Numbered from the stretch's first letter, positions 25,135 through 35,700 are shown. The stretch is 64,000 bases of DNA from Sphingobacteriales bacterium 46-32 (GCA_001898485.1 MKTY01000014.1:124001-188000); one strand, 5' to 3'. Numbers and translations are program-made. The notes: generated from the letters alone by a model not told the origin.

Positions 25135-27669
25135 ATGGATAATAATTTTTCAGCCCAGGTCAAGGAGATTATTTCGTTTAGCAGGGAGGAGGCACTAAGG
25201 CTCGGGAATGATTTTATCGGCACGGAGCATCTGCTTCTCGGGCTTATCCGGGAAGGTGATAACACGGCCGTACGCATTCTGAAGAGCTTCAATGTCGATT
25301 TATATGAATTGCGGAAGGAAATAGAACTGGCCGTAAAAGACAAGACCGGAAAGAATATTGCCAATATAAACAGCCTGCCTTTAACCAAGCAGGCAGAAAA
25401 GGTGATCAGGGTAACCGTGCTCGAAGCAAAAGCGCTTAAGAGCAGCACGGTGGAAACGGAGCACCTCATGCTTTCCATTCTTAAGAACAAAGAAAATATA
25501 GCTACTCAAATCTTAAATCAGTTTGACGTGGATTACGATCTTTTCCGCCAGGAACTGGGCATTGTGAAATCCAATGATCCCAGAGCAGAATACACCGATG
25601 AGAATGATGATGATTTTGAAGACGAGAAAAAGTATTCTCAGCAAAAAGGCAGCAAACAGGCCGGTAATGCCAAAAGCAAAACACCGGTACTCGACAACTT
25701 CGGCCGTGATATTACCAAACTGGCCGAAATGGGCACACTCGATCCTATTGTGGGCCGTGAGTCGGAGATTGAGCGCGTGTCGCAGATCCTGAGCCGCCGC
25801 AAAAAGAATAACCCCATCCTCATTGGTGAGCCCGGTGTGGGTAAAACCGCCATTGTGGAAGGCCTGGCGCTTCGCATTGTGCAGCGTAAGGTGTCGCGCG
25901 TGTTGTTTGACAAACGTGTGATATCGCTTGATCTTGCCGCCCTGGTGGCAGGTACCAAATATCGCGGACAGTTTGAAGAACGCATGAAGGCAATCATGAA
26001 TGAGCTGGAGAAAAATCGCGATGTGATCCTCTTTATCGACGAGCTGCATACGATTGTAGGCGCCGGTGGTGCAAGTGGGTCGCTGGATGCCAGCAATATC
26101 TTTAAACCTGCTCTGGCCCGTGGCGAACTTCAGTGCATTGGCGCTTCCACCCTCGACGAATACCGTATGTATATCGAAAAGGATGGTGCCCTCGACCGTC
26201 GCTTCCAGAAAGTAATGGTAGATCCCCCCAGCGTGGATGAGACCATCCAGATTCTGAACAATATCAAGTCCAAATACGAGGATTATCACAATGTGATCTA
26301 TAACAATGAAGCCATTGAGGCCTGTGTAAAGCTCAGCGACCGCTATATCACCGACCGGCTGTTGCCAGACAAGGCCATTGACGTAATGGATGAAGTAGGC
26401 GCCCGTGTGCACCTCAAAAACATCAACGTTCCTCAAAACATCGTAGACCTCGAAAAGAAAATCGAAGAGGTTAAAAACGAAAAGAATAAAGTAGTGAAGA
26501 GCCAGAAGTTTGAAGAGGCCGCTTCACTGCGCGATACAGAAAAGAAACTGGCCGAAGACCTCGAAAAAGCAAAGGCAGACTGGGAAGAAGAAAGCAAACA
26601 CAAGCGTTACCCGATCGATGAAGAAGCTATTGCTGAAGTCGTGAGTATGATGACCGGTATTCCTGTAAAACGAATGGTACAGGCAGAAACCGAGAAGCTG
26701 CGTAAGATGACCGACGACATGAAAGGTATGGTGATTGGTCAGGATGAGGCTATCGTGAAAGTGGTAAAAGCCATTCAGCGTAACCGTGTAGGTCTGAAAG
26801 ATCCCAAAAAACCCATTGGCACCTTCATTTTCCTCGGCCCCACCGGTGTAGGTAAAACCGAGCTGGCACGTGCGCTGGCCCGCCATATGTTTGACTCAGA
26901 AGATGCGCTGATCCGTATCGATATGAGTGAATACATGGAGAAATTTACGGTAAGCCGCCTGATTGGTGCACCTCCCGGCTATGTAGGTTATGAGGAAGGT
27001 GGTCAGCTTACTGAGCGTGTACGCCGCAAACCTTATAGCGTGATCCTGCTCGATGAAATTGAAAAGGCTCACCCGGATATTTATAATATCCTGCTGCAGG
27101 TGCTCGACGACGGTCAGCTTACCGATGGCCTGGGTCGTAAGGTAGACTTTAAAAATACCCTCATCATCATGACCTCCAATATTGGTGTACGCCAGTTGAA
27201 AGATTTTGGAGCCGGCGTGGGATTCACCACTGCTGCTAAAATGGAACATGAAGATGAAGCCAACAAGGCTGTAATTGAAAAAGCGTTGAAACGCACCTTC
27301 TCTCCCGAGTTTCTCAACCGGATAGATGATGTGATTATCTTCAACAGCCTTACCAAGGAAAATATCTTCAGCATCATCGATATCCTGATGAAGGGCGTGA
27401 TGAAACGTCTCAGCAACCTGGGCTTCAGCCTTACGCTTACAGAAGAAGCCAAGTCGTTTCTGGCCGATAAAGGGTATGACGTACAGTTTGGTGCACGTCC
27501 GCTGCACAGAGCTATTCAGAAATACCTCGAAGATCCGCTGGCAGAAGAGATACTCAACATGAATGTGAAGGCGGGTGATGTGCTGGAAGCCGACCTGGAT
27601 AAGGAAAATAATAAATTACGATTCACCTTTAAGAAAGCAGAGACGAAGACAAAAGAATCAAAAGCATGA
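25135..27669 (+). CDS. clpC: ATP-dependent Clp protease ATP-binding subunit ClpC
   Basis: This Hsp100 unfoldase of 844 residues feeds substrates to ClpP. It has, in order, two Clp_N repeats (about 3-145), an acidic linker, AAA-1 with Walker A GEPGVGKTA, a UVR-type coiled segment (about 440-480, KSQKFEEAASLRD), AAA-2 with GPTGVGKTE, and a C-terminal ClpB-D2-small domain ending PLAEEIL. The UVR motif marks it as ClpC rather than ClpA or ClpB. It is monocistronic, with its own terminator 22 bp after the stop. Confidence 0.97.
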   Translation: MDNNFSAQVKEIISFSREEALRLGNDFIGTEHLLLGLIREGDNTAVRILKSFNVDLYELRKEIELAVKDKTGKNIANINSLPLTKQAEKVIRVTVLEAKALKSSTVETEHLMLSILKNKENIATQILNQFDVDYDLFRQELGIVKSNDPRAEYTDENDDDFEDEKKYSQQKGSKQAGNAKSKTPVLDNFGRDITKLAEMGTLDPIVGRESEIERVSQILSRRKKNNPILIGEPGVGKTAIVEGLALRIVQRKVSRVLFDKRVISLDLAALVAGTKYRGQFEERMKAIMNELEKNRDVILFIDELHTIVGAGGASGSLDASNIFKPALARGELQCIGASTLDEYRMYIEKDGALDRRFQKVMVDPPSVDETIQILNNIKSKYEDYHNVIYNNEAIEACVKLSDRYITDRLLPDKAIDVMDEVGARVHLKNINVPQNIVDLEKKIEEVKNEKNKVVKSQKFEEAASLRDTEKKLAEDLEKAKADWEEESKHKRYPIDEEAIAEVVSMMTGIPVKRMVQAETEKLRKMTDDMKGMVIGQDEAIVKVVKAIQRNRVGLKDPKKPIGTFIFLGPTGVGKTELARALARHMFDSEDALIRIDMSEYMEKFTVSRLIGAPPGYVGYEEGGQLTERVRRKPYSVILLDEIEKAHPDIYNILLQVLDDGQLTDGLGRKVDFKNTLIIMTSNIGVRQLKDFGAGVGFTTAAKMEHEDEANKAVIEKALKRTFSPEFLNRIDDVIIFNSLTKENIFSIIDILMKGVMKRLSNLGFSLTLTEEAKSFLADKGYDVQFGARPLHRAIQKYLEDPLAEEILNMNVKAGDVLEADLDKENNKLRFTFKKAETKTKESKA

Positions 27670-27690
27670 TGGGTGTAATTACAGAATAAG

Positions 27691-27717
27691 AGAGTGCCGG
27701 AAGGCACTCTTTTTTTT
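27691..27717 (+). terminator. intrinsic terminator of clpC
   Basis: Stem gagtgcc / ggcactc with a ggaa loop, followed by eight T. Confidence 0.92.
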
Positions 27718-27787
27718 GCACACCCGGCAAGAATTAAAGGATAGAAAGAAGAGCAAATCTGCTGAAGCCCTATTTTTGCCACAGCAG

Positions 27788-28474
27788 ATGGAAAAGAAGA
27801 TCATAATCACGATAGATGGCTGGTCAAGCTGCGGTAAGAGCACGCTGGCCAAACAAATGGCCCGTAAACTCGGCTATGTGTATGTCGACAGTGGCGCTAT
27901 GTACCGCGCTATCACGCTTTATTTTCTCCGCAATCACGTGGACTGGACAGATAAAAAAGAAGTGGAGAAAGCACTTACTGAGATTTCACTCGATTTTCAT
28001 TTCAATGAAAAAACACAGTCCAGCGAGATGTATCTCAACGAAGAGAATGTAGAATATGTAATCCGCGACCTCGTGGTGGCCGAAAAAGTGAGCGATGTGG
28101 CCGCCATCAAAGAAGTACGCGCTTTTGCTGTGCATCAGCAGCAGCAAATGGGACGAAAAAAAGGAATCATCATGGATGGCCGGGATATCGGCACCGTTGT
28201 ATTCCCCAAAGCCGAACTCAAGATATTCATGACAGCAGATAACGCCGTGCGCGTGGAGCGCCGCTTCCGTGAGCTGTATGAAAAGAACCCCAATATCACC
28301 ATCGAAGAGGTGAAAAATAACCTCGAGATGCGCGACTATATCGACTCTCACCGCGAAGTAAGCCCGCTGCGCCAGGCAGAAGATGCTATTGTGCTTGACA
28401 ACACCAACCTGACTCCTGAAGAACAGCTGAGGCTGGCTCTGTCTTGGGTAGATCAGCGTCTGGGAAAGCACTGA
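27788..28474 (+). CDS. cmk: cytidylate kinase
   Basis: I chose the ATG at 27788 (228 residues), which sits at the start of the kinase fold. Cmk phosphorylates CMP and dCMP. The P-loop reads GWSSCGKSTLA, an unusual Trp/Ser version of GPxGxGKS. Others: YVDSGAMYRA (NMP site), IIMDGRDIGTVVFP and YIDSHREVSPLRQAEDA, the normal Cmk signatures. It is followed by a strong bidirectional hairpin. Confidence 0.96.
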   Translation: MEKKIIITIDGWSSCGKSTLAKQMARKLGYVYVDSGAMYRAITLYFLRNHVDWTDKKEVEKALTEISLDFHFNEKTQSSEMYLNEENVEYVIRDLVVAEKVSDVAAIKEVRAFAVHQQQQMGRKKGIIMDGRDIGTVVFPKAELKIFMTADNAVRVERRFRELYEKNPNITIEEVKNNLEMRDYIDSHREVSPLRQAEDAIVLDNTNLTPEEQLRLALSWVDQRLGKH

Positions 28475-28500
28475 CCACTTTTACCCGTTATAGGATACTA

Positions 28501-28530
28501 AAAATGCCGGCAACTCAGCCGGCATTTTTA
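28501..28530. terminator. bidirectional terminator between cmk and the FKBP gene
   Basis: An 11-bp stem (aaaatgccggc / gccggcatttt) with an aactca loop, T-rich at the end on both strands; it serves the two convergent genes. Confidence 0.92.
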
Positions 28531-28544
28531 TACAGGGGATAATA

Positions 28545-29579
28545 TTATTGATTCGGATTCTTTTTAACATCCAGCAGCTCGATTTCAAATATCAGCGCTG
28601 CTCCGCCGGGAATATCGGGCGGTGCACCGCGAAGGCCGTAACCCAGTTGGTAAGGGATATAAAATTTGTATTTACTGCCTACGGGCATCAGCTGCAGGCC
28701 TTCTGTCCATCCGGCAATTACCGCACTCATAGGGTATATGAGGGGCTCATTTCTTCTATACGAAGCATCGAATTCAAATCCATCGATGCGGGTACCGCGG
28801 TAATGAACTACAAAAGTATCCTGAGCTGTTGGTTTAATGCCGGTGCCTTCTTTGAGTATTTCGTATTGAAGACCGGAGGCGGTTGTTTTTACTTCGGCAC
28901 GTTTCTTATTTTCTGCGAGAAAGGCTTCGCCGTCAGCAATTACAGCCACCGCTTTTTCCTGAGCCATTTTTTGTGCATACCGGCTGAGTATGGAATAGCT
29001 GTCCTGCGGGCTCAGCAATACCTGTTTGCCGCCCAGCAGATCATCAAGTCCTTTTTGAATCAGATTATGGTTGACAGAAGTCATATCCTGCAGTTTCAGT
29101 GAGGTGCCAATATTTACGCCGAGCGCATATCCGGCCGAGTCGGGCAGATTTTTGAGAAATGCTTTAGCGGCAGCAGTACCTGCTTTGGGGGCAGTGGGTT
29201 TATATCCTTCCGGCTGCATGCAAAGTGTGGCGTAATTATTCAGGATCAGGAAACATTCATTTTCATCAATCAGGCTTGGCTTGCCGGCCAGCACATCATT
29301 TAAGCCTTTAGTGATCAGCGGCCGGTTGATGGCTTCCATTTTCTGCGACTTGAGTGAGCTGGCTACATCCACGCCCAGTGCATAACCAGCCGAGTCGGCC
29401 AGGTTTTTGAGTAAAGGACCCTGCACCGCAGCAGTGGCAGGTTTTGAAGCCGGCCGGGAGGCTGGCTTAGTGGCCGGTTTGGCGGCGGGACGTGCCGGTG
29501 CTTTGGAGCCGCCGGTAGTCTGGGCAGCAGCCATACCGGCGCTTAACAACACAGACCATAACAACAATGATTTCTTCAT
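28545..29579 (-). CDS. FKBP-type peptidyl-prolyl isomerase with duplicated N-terminal region
   Basis: The secreted protein has 344 residues: signal peptide at 1-20, then a low-complexity Ala/Pro/Lys linker (about 24-50). Two copies of an FKBP_N-like helical module follow (about 60-115 and 143-198), both containing the phrases DSAGYALGVxxxxSLK and LITKGLxDxLxGK. The FKBP catalytic domain (about 235-340) contains LKEGTGIKPTAQDTFVVHYRGT and GWTEGLQLMPVGSKYKFYIP. It should act as a periplasmic or surface folding catalyst; the duplication may add dimerisation capacity. Confidence 0.93.
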   Translation of the reverse strand: MKKSLLLWSVLLSAGMAAAQTTGGSKAPARPAAKPATKPASRPASKPATAAVQGPLLKNLADSAGYALGVDVASSLKSQKMEAINRPLITKGLNDVLAGKPSLIDENECFLILNNYATLCMQPEGYKPTAPKAGTAAAKAFLKNLPDSAGYALGVNIGTSLKLQDMTSVNHNLIQKGLDDLLGGKQVLLSPQDSYSILSRYAQKMAQEKAVAVIADGEAFLAENKKRAEVKTTASGLQYEILKEGTGIKPTAQDTFVVHYRGTRIDGFEFDASYRRNEPLIYPMSAVIAGWTEGLQLMPVGSKYKFYIPYQLGYGLRGAPPDIPGGAALIFEIELLDVKKNPNQ

Positions 29580-29596
29580 TCGTAAAGGTTAAGGTG

Positions 29597-29604
29597 CAAA
29601 AATA
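29597..29604 (-). promoter_or_regulatory. candidate -7 box (TATTTTTG, minus strand)
   Basis: Plus-strand CAAAAATA, 18 bp before the FKBP start, matches TAnnTTTG on the minus strand. There is no good -33 box. Confidence 0.4.
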
Positions 29605-29649
29605 ACAGGTCAGGAGGAAATAATAAGAATGCAGGTTTATTTTAGCACT

Positions 29650-30084
29650 ATGGAAACATATACAAAGGAGGTTCAGGTCCGCTGGTCAGATCTTGATCCC
29701 AATATACATTTACGCCATTCGGTATATTATGACTGGGGCGCTTACTGCCGTATTTCTTTTCTCGACGAAATGGGATTGTCGACCGGTTTGCTGCAGCAGT
29801 TGAAATTTGGCCCTATCCTGTTTCGCGAAGAGTGCCAGTTCAGAAGAGAAATACGTCTGGGCGACCAGGTTGCCATTGATCTGCAACTGATAAAAGCCAA
29901 ATCTGATTACAGCCGTTGGTCTATACGACATCAGATATATAAGAATGGAGATACCCTGTCGGCAATTCTCACTGTAGATGGTGCCTGGCTGGATGTGGAA
30001 CGGAGAAAGCTTGCTACACCACCACCCAGGGTGGGAGAGGTGTTTGCACAAATGCCTCTTGCGGAAGATTTTGAATGGCAGTGA
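29650..30084 (+). CDS. acyl-CoA thioesterase (4HBT/hotdog fold)
   Basis: The ATG at 29650 gives 144 residues; an upstream in-frame ATG at 29629 would add seven. The hotdog-fold signature is VRWSDLDPNIHLRHSVYYDWG, where Asp and a nearby His-rich stretch take the place of the usual YxDxD/MNH pattern of 4-hydroxybenzoyl-CoA thioesterase relatives. Such enzymes hydrolyse acyl-CoA thioesters. The chain-length preference cannot be told. The gene is convergent with the exonuclease gene at 30137. Confidence 0.85.
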   Translation: METYTKEVQVRWSDLDPNIHLRHSVYYDWGAYCRISFLDEMGLSTGLLQQLKFGPILFREECQFRREIRLGDQVAIDLQLIKAKSDYSRWSIRHQIYKNGDTLSAILTVDGAWLDVERRKLATPPPRVGEVFAQMPLAEDFEWQ

Positions 30085-30088
30085 AGAA

Positions 30089-30131
30089 CGGTAGAAGGTA
30101 AAAGGGTATAAGGTGTTTAATGGGTTTAAAG
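30089..30131. repeat. intergenic short repeats (TATAAAG family)
   Basis: A ggtagaaggtaaaaggg-type stretch followed by gtataagg, gtttaatgg and gtttaaag units lies between convergent genes, as at 22.9 and 57.0 kb. Confidence 0.7.
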
Positions 30132-30136
30132 TGATC

Positions 30137-31546
30137 TTAAAGCTTTTCGTTTATTAAGCGATCTGCTGCGGAGACGGATAGGGGAAACGAAATAACTTTT
30201 TCCGGATAACGGGCGGCATATCCCTGCACCAGGTTACGTATAAACATACTTTCTTTATAAGGCGTCAATACCGTTTTCAACAGTTCCGGTTCATCTACCG
30301 GATGGTCGGCTGGCAGATATCCCATACCATAAAACCGTCCATGACTTACCAGAATACACGACATTTCTGAAGGGTCGCGGCCTTCGTCTCTGATAAGGTA
30401 AGACGGAGCTGCTTCCAGCGATTGAATAGCCTGCTGCACCCGTTCGTTGTAGCTGGCCGATTTCTCTTCGGATTCACAGGCGCCATGGCAATAACTGTCG
30501 GTAATACCCTGGCATTCGCCGGGGTCTTTTTGTAAAAAACAAAGTTTGGGACAGAGCTCAAAATCCCGGATCAGTTGCCGGAGTAAGGAGTGCCCGGTGC
30601 TGAGGTAATGAAAGGTATAGACCGGACGAAGGTGTTTCTTATTTTTTTCAATGGCCAGCCGGAGATATCCGCGCTGGTCCTCAAAACTGAAAATACCGTA
30701 GGTGTCTTCCCATCTTTTCTGCGAGTGGTTGAATATGGGCCAGTAATGCCGTATTTCGGCCGACTCCAGAATCTGTGCCATCAGTTCTGTAGCGCAAACC
30801 TGGTAGGAGATGCGGTGTACATGCCGCATAAAGTTTTGTTTCTGGCGGCTGTCTGAATTATTGCTGAAATGACTGTTGACCCTGAATTTTATGTTTTTGG
30901 CCTTGCCTACATATACAATCCGGTCTTTTTCATTATGGAAATAATAAACCCCCGGCATATACGGCAGTTGCTCAAACTGCTCTTTGGGTACATGAGGTGG
31001 CAATGCCTGTTCTTTTGAATTGCGCTGCAGGCTGCCGGCAATGAAACGCTGCTGATCTTTTTCGAGCAGGAGTTTAAACAGCGCTACGGTAGCTACTGCA
31101 TCGCCACCCGCCCTGTGCCGGTCGTATACGGGAATGCCGAGCGAATGACACAGATTGCCCAGGCTGTAGGATGGATAACCGGGTATGAGTTTACGGCTCA
31201 GGCGTACTGTACACAACTTTTTACTGTTGAGCTGATAGCCATGCGCTGCCAGGTGGGCCTTGATAAAGGAATAATCAAAATTTACATTGTGAGCCACGAA
31301 TACCCGATCCTGTAATAGATTGTACACATTGGCCGCTATATCTTCAAAAGAAGGAGCGTCGGCTACCATGGCATCGGTAATACCCGTCATTGCCTGGATA
31401 TAACGGGGAATGGACTGGTGAGGATTGACCAGGGTCTCATATTTACCGGTGATCGATTCTCCGTCAAAAAGCTGAATGGAGATTTCTGTAATGCCATTGG
31501 CAGCTGCATAACCACCCGTAGTTTCTATATCAACAACAGCATACAT
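30137..31546 (-). CDS. DnaQ-like exonuclease fused to a GIY-YIG nuclease domain
   Basis: The protein has 469 residues. The N-terminal DEDDh exonuclease domain (about 1-165) has VVDIETTG, FVAHNVNFDYSFI and HRAGGDAVAT. It is followed by a GIY-YIG domain (about 195-275: LPYMPGVYYF, then VYVGKAKNIKFRV) like that of UvrC/Cho, and a C-terminal region with several Cys (about 330-350, CPKLCFLQ, CQGITDSYCHGAC). The fusion joins a 3'-5' exonuclease with an incision-type nuclease, suggesting DNA repair. Similar fusions are recurrent in bacteria under names like DnaQ-UvrC; a biological role here is inferred. It is divergent from the methyltransferase gene. Confidence 0.88.
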   Translation of the reverse strand: MYAVVDIETTGGYAAANGITEISIQLFDGESITGKYETLVNPHQSIPRYIQAMTGITDAMVADAPSFEDIAANVYNLLQDRVFVAHNVNFDYSFIKAHLAAHGYQLNSKKLCTVRLSRKLIPGYPSYSLGNLCHSLGIPVYDRHRAGGDAVATVALFKLLLEKDQQRFIAGSLQRNSKEQALPPHVPKEQFEQLPYMPGVYYFHNEKDRIVYVGKAKNIKFRVNSHFSNNSDSRQKQNFMRHVHRISYQVCATELMAQILESAEIRHYWPIFNHSQKRWEDTYGIFSFEDQRGYLRLAIEKNKKHLRPVYTFHYLSTGHSLLRQLIRDFELCPKLCFLQKDPGECQGITDSYCHGACESEEKSASYNERVQQAIQSLEAAPSYLIRDEGRDPSEMSCILVSHGRFYGMGYLPADHPVDEPELLKTVLTPYKESMFIRNLVQGYAARYPEKVISFPLSVSAADRLINEKL

Positions 31547-31617
31547 GTACAGATCGTAATATTCATTCCCGCGGCTTGCGGGATAATCACGAATTTCGCA
31601 AAAAATCGGCAGCTGGC

Positions 31618-32574
31618 ATGGAAGAAAAAATGCAAATGTTTCGCAACAGGCTTACAAAAGTATACCGTCACCTGAGCCGGATAGCCCGCCGTCAGGGCGT
31701 AAGCTGCTACCGGGTATACGACCATGATCTGCCGGAATTCCCGTTTTGTATCGAACTATATGGCGACCGCCTTTATGTGGCCGAGTATGATCGCCGCCAT
31801 GGCCTTACCGAAGAAGAACATCAGGATTGGTTTGATGCCAGTACAGATATTATGGCCGATGTGATGCAGATAGATCCGGAACGGATTTATAGCAAATTGA
31901 GGCGCCGCAAACAGGGCAGGCTGGGACAATATCAGAAATTGCAGGAAGAAAAAGAAGAATTTGAAGTAGAGGAGAATGGTCTGAAATTTCTGGTAAATCT
32001 CACCGACTACCTGGATACAGGCCTGTTTCTCGATCATCGTCTTACCCGTGCGCGGGTAAGGGACGAGGCGGCCGGTAAGCGTGTGCTGAACCTGTTTGCC
32101 TATACCGGTTCGTTCTCCGTATATGCGGCGGCTGGCGGGGCCAGCCGTGTGGTGACCGCCGATCTCTCAAACACCTATCTCAATTGGGCCGGTCGCAACT
32201 TACAGCTTAATGGCTTCGGTGATCGCGAAAAATATCCCCTTGTGCAGGCCGATGTACTGGCCCTGCTGACACAACTCGATGCCGGCAGTTTTGACCTTAT
32301 CATCATGGATCCGCCTACCTTCAGCAATAGCAAAAAGATGGAAGGCTTTCTGGATATTCAGCGGGATCATGTGCAGCTGATCAACCAGTGTCTGCAACTG
32401 CTTGACCAGGGTGGAGTCCTCTATTTCAGTACCAATGCCCGCAAATTTCAACTGCAGGAATCTGCCATCCGGAGTACCGGCATCAGGGATATTACCCGCG
32501 CTACCACCCCCTTTGATTTCGAAGGCCGGCTGTTCAGGTGGTGTTTTCGGATAGGGAAGGAAGACAAAGTATAA
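31618..32574 (+). CDS. class I SAM-dependent 23S rRNA methyltransferase (RlmK/RlmI-like)
   Basis: I chose the ATG at 31618 (318 residues), rather than a TTG at 31576. A small N-terminal domain precedes a Rossmann methyltransferase: motif I VLNLFAYTGSFSV, the post-I acidic ADLS, and the catalytic NPPY-like IMDPPTFSNSK. The FLDHRLTRARVR segment is shared by RlmK and RlmI. The E. coli counterparts methylate 23S rRNA (m7G2069 by RlmK, m5C1962 by RlmI); I favour RlmK-like because no PUA domain is obvious. A repeat block follows the stop immediately. Confidence 0.88.
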   Translation: MEEKMQMFRNRLTKVYRHLSRIARRQGVSCYRVYDHDLPEFPFCIELYGDRLYVAEYDRRHGLTEEEHQDWFDASTDIMADVMQIDPERIYSKLRRRKQGRLGQYQKLQEEKEEFEVEENGLKFLVNLTDYLDTGLFLDHRLTRARVRDEAAGKRVLNLFAYTGSFSVYAAAGGASRVVTADLSNTYLNWAGRNLQLNGFGDREKYPLVQADVLALLTQLDAGSFDLIIMDPPTFSNSKKMEGFLDIQRDHVQLINQCLQLLDQGGVLYFSTNARKFQLQESAIRSTGIRDITRATTPFDFEGRLFRWCFRIGKEDKV

Positions 32575-32729
32575 ATGTATAAAGGTTTAAAAGTGTAATG
32601 GGTATAAAGAGTATAAAGAGTATAAAGAGTTTAAAGGGGTTAAAGAATATTTCTATACTGTCATCTGTCATCTGTCAACTGTCCACTGTCATCTGTCATC
32701 TGTCATCTGTCAACTGTCCACTGTCAACT
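32575..32729. repeat. intergenic short-period repeats (9-bp then 7-bp units)
   Basis: Beginning at the methyltransferase stop: about eight gtataaag/gtttaaag-type units (32575-32646), then from about 32658 about ten 7-bp units alternating ctgtcat, ctgtcaa and ctgtcca. The order of families is the same as at 20.9 kb. Confidence 0.88.
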
Positions 32730-32763
32730 ATATTTCGTATATTCAGTCTAATGTATAAGCTGG

Positions 32764-35700
32764 TTGAAGAAGCTCGTCATCATAGTAGCTATGTGTTGTA
32801 CTGGCCTGATCGCACCCACTGTGGGGGCCATTGCACAGCTTTATTACCGAACTACCCTGCTCTCTACCCGCGATGGACTTTCTGATAACGATGTGACCTG
32901 CTTTTATAAAGACAGGCGGGGGTTTATGTGGATTGGCACCCGCAATGGCCTCAATCGTTACGACGGACATGAATTCCGCATTTTCAGGCCAGGCCTGCAT
33001 AACAGCATCAGCAATGAAGTGATTAATTCTGTAGCCGAAGACGGGGAGGGACATATTTGGGTGGCCACCATGGAAGGGCTCAACAAACTGGACCCCGTTA
33101 CCCTTCGCTGGCAAACATTGTTGCCTTCGGGAAAAAAAGAACAGAAAGGCCTCCCCAATTTTATTGTATGGGACCTGGTATGGGGCAAAGACAACCGTCT
33201 GTGGATAGCCAGCGATGTGTTTGAATTATCGGCGCTGGATGTAAAGACGGGGCAGTATACCTACTACGACTGGCCTGGTTTTGCGAGACAGGAGAAGCAA
33301 TTGAAGCAGTACAGCTATCGCTCTATTCAGAAACTGGTGCCAGGTAGTGGGCAAACATACTGGTTGGGTACAACCTGCGGACTCGTAAAGCTGGATGCTG
33401 CTACCGGCAATTTCACCTATATGGGCGGACGATACAGTGCCAATGTGGTGGAACTGAAATATGACTCCGTTTTGCACAAAGTTTTTCTTACGATCGAAAA
33501 TGGTGAGGCATATGTATACGATGAGCTCAAAGACCAGTTTAGTGAGTTGAGCCCTGAACCTATGCCATATCCTTCACAGTTTTATCATTTACCGCAGGCC
33601 AGGGATACATGGATCGGCTCTGCGCAGGGGGTGATTGAAATAAGCAAAACTTCAGGACATGCCTGGTTATACCGCGATCTGCCGCGGCGGAGCGGTATGC
33701 CCCAGCCAGGTCATGTACGGCAGGTGCTGGTGGAACAACCAGGTTTATTCTGGATAGCGACTGCTAATGGCGTGTTGAAGTCTGAAACCAGTTCTTCTTC
33801 GCCTTCTTTTCTGCCACTGGTAAAAATAGAAGATGATGCATTGCCCAATCAGATGGGTGGAGTAATCTGGGATGAGCCCAGCAACAGTTATTTTGTTTGC
33901 GCCGGCGAACAAAATGAAGTGTTCCGGATTACACCTGTAACGGGAAAGCTGATTGCTATAAAAAAGGATCTCAATGGCAGGCCTTTTTCGGCCTGTCATT
34001 CCTTAAGCATGGACCGGCAGGGACAGTTATGGTTACTCACCACCCGCGATGTATTCCGGTACGATCGTTTCCGGGAGGGCTTTGTACGTGAGCCAATGCC
34101 GCGTGTCAATGGCGAAGAGTTTTTTCGGGATTTAGCCGAGGATTATGAAGGCAACTATTGGGCGGCTGCTTATAAAGGAGGTCTGTTCTTTAAACCCAGG
34201 GGAACCCATCAGTGGATGGTGCTTGATACCGGCGAGTTTGCGTATACCCGTAAGGTGATGGCATTGTGTGCCGATTCTGCAAGGCAGGCTGTCTGGATTG
34301 GCACGTTCAGTGAAGGTTTATTCCGCTACGATCTTAAAAGTCGTCAGCTCACACATATTGATCTGGCCGAAGTAGCGGGTGTAAGTGTCTCACATGCCCT
34401 GGTACATGATATTCATCTGGATCGCAAGGGGCAACTGTGGATAGCTACTCATTCGGGCGGTCTGTTTCGCTGGTCTGATAAACCCGGTGGCAAAGTGGAA
34501 GTCAGACGGTTCAGTATGCGCGAAGGGATACCCGGCAATAACTGCCTGGCACTGGCCAATGGTGCCGGCAACAGCATCTGGGTGTTAAGTGGTCAGCAAC
34601 TGTTTAGCCTTACGCTCGATGGTAAACCAGTCAATGATCCTGGTGGTAAGATCGGTTTTCCTTTTACCCGTTTTCTTTCCGATGAGAAACTGCCGCATGG
34701 CATGTTCTATAACACAAAAGATGAACAACTGGCTGTAGCTGTGGCAGGAGGGCTGTTGTTGCAACCGGCAGTTCAGGTACCCAGCGTGCAACCCTATCCG
34801 CTGGTGATTACTCGGCTGATCACCGGGCGGGGAGAGCGAAGAGATACTGTTGAGTCTCCTTCGGGACAGATTAGCCTGGCATTTGCCCAGAATGCCATTT
34901 CTTTTTCATTTGCCGGCCTGTCTTATTCCCTCAATCAGAACCTGCATTATCAATACCAGTTGCAGGGGTATGATGATGGATGGATTTCTACTTCGGTCAA
35001 CCGGTCTGTTTCTTTTCAGAACCTCGAGCCAGGCCGTTATGTATTCCGGGTGCGGGCACTCAATAACCGTAACCAGCAGATAGCCGTATCTACTCCGTTT
35101 TCGTTTGAAGTAGTGACTCCGTTCTGGCGGCGCTGGTGGTTTGTGGGCATCATCATATTAGTGCTGGCAGCCGGAGTAATGGCATGGATCAACGTGTTGC
35201 GGCAAAGGATCAAATCACAAAAGCTCCTGACCTATTTTGCCACCTCTTTGTATGGACAGAATACGGTAGAGGATATTTACTGGGATATTGCAAAAAACTG
35301 TATCAGCCAGCTCAGGTTTCAGGATTGTGTGATCTATGGATATGATGAGGAAAGACAAATGCTCGTACAGCGGGCAGCTTACGGGCCCAAGAATCCTGAT
35401 ACCCATACCATCTTTAATCCTATCGAAATACCTCTCGGAGCCGGCATTGTAGGATCTGTAGCGGCCACACTCCGGCCGGAGATAGTATCGGATACTTCCA
35501 AAGATTCACGTTACATAGTAGATGATTGTAAAAGGTTGTCTGAAATAGCAGTACCTATTGTTGTCGACAATAAGTTATTCGGGGTTATAGATTCGGAGCA
35601 TACGCGCAAAGGCTTTTATAACCAGCGGCATCTTAAACTGCTCACCCAGATTGCCGGTATTTCTGCTTCCAAGATATCCAAGTTTCTGATCGAAGAACGG

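Noticed and set aside
27575-27787. Long N-terminal extension of cytidylate kinase
   Set aside because: It runs through the end of clpC and its terminator; the kinase fold begins at 27788.
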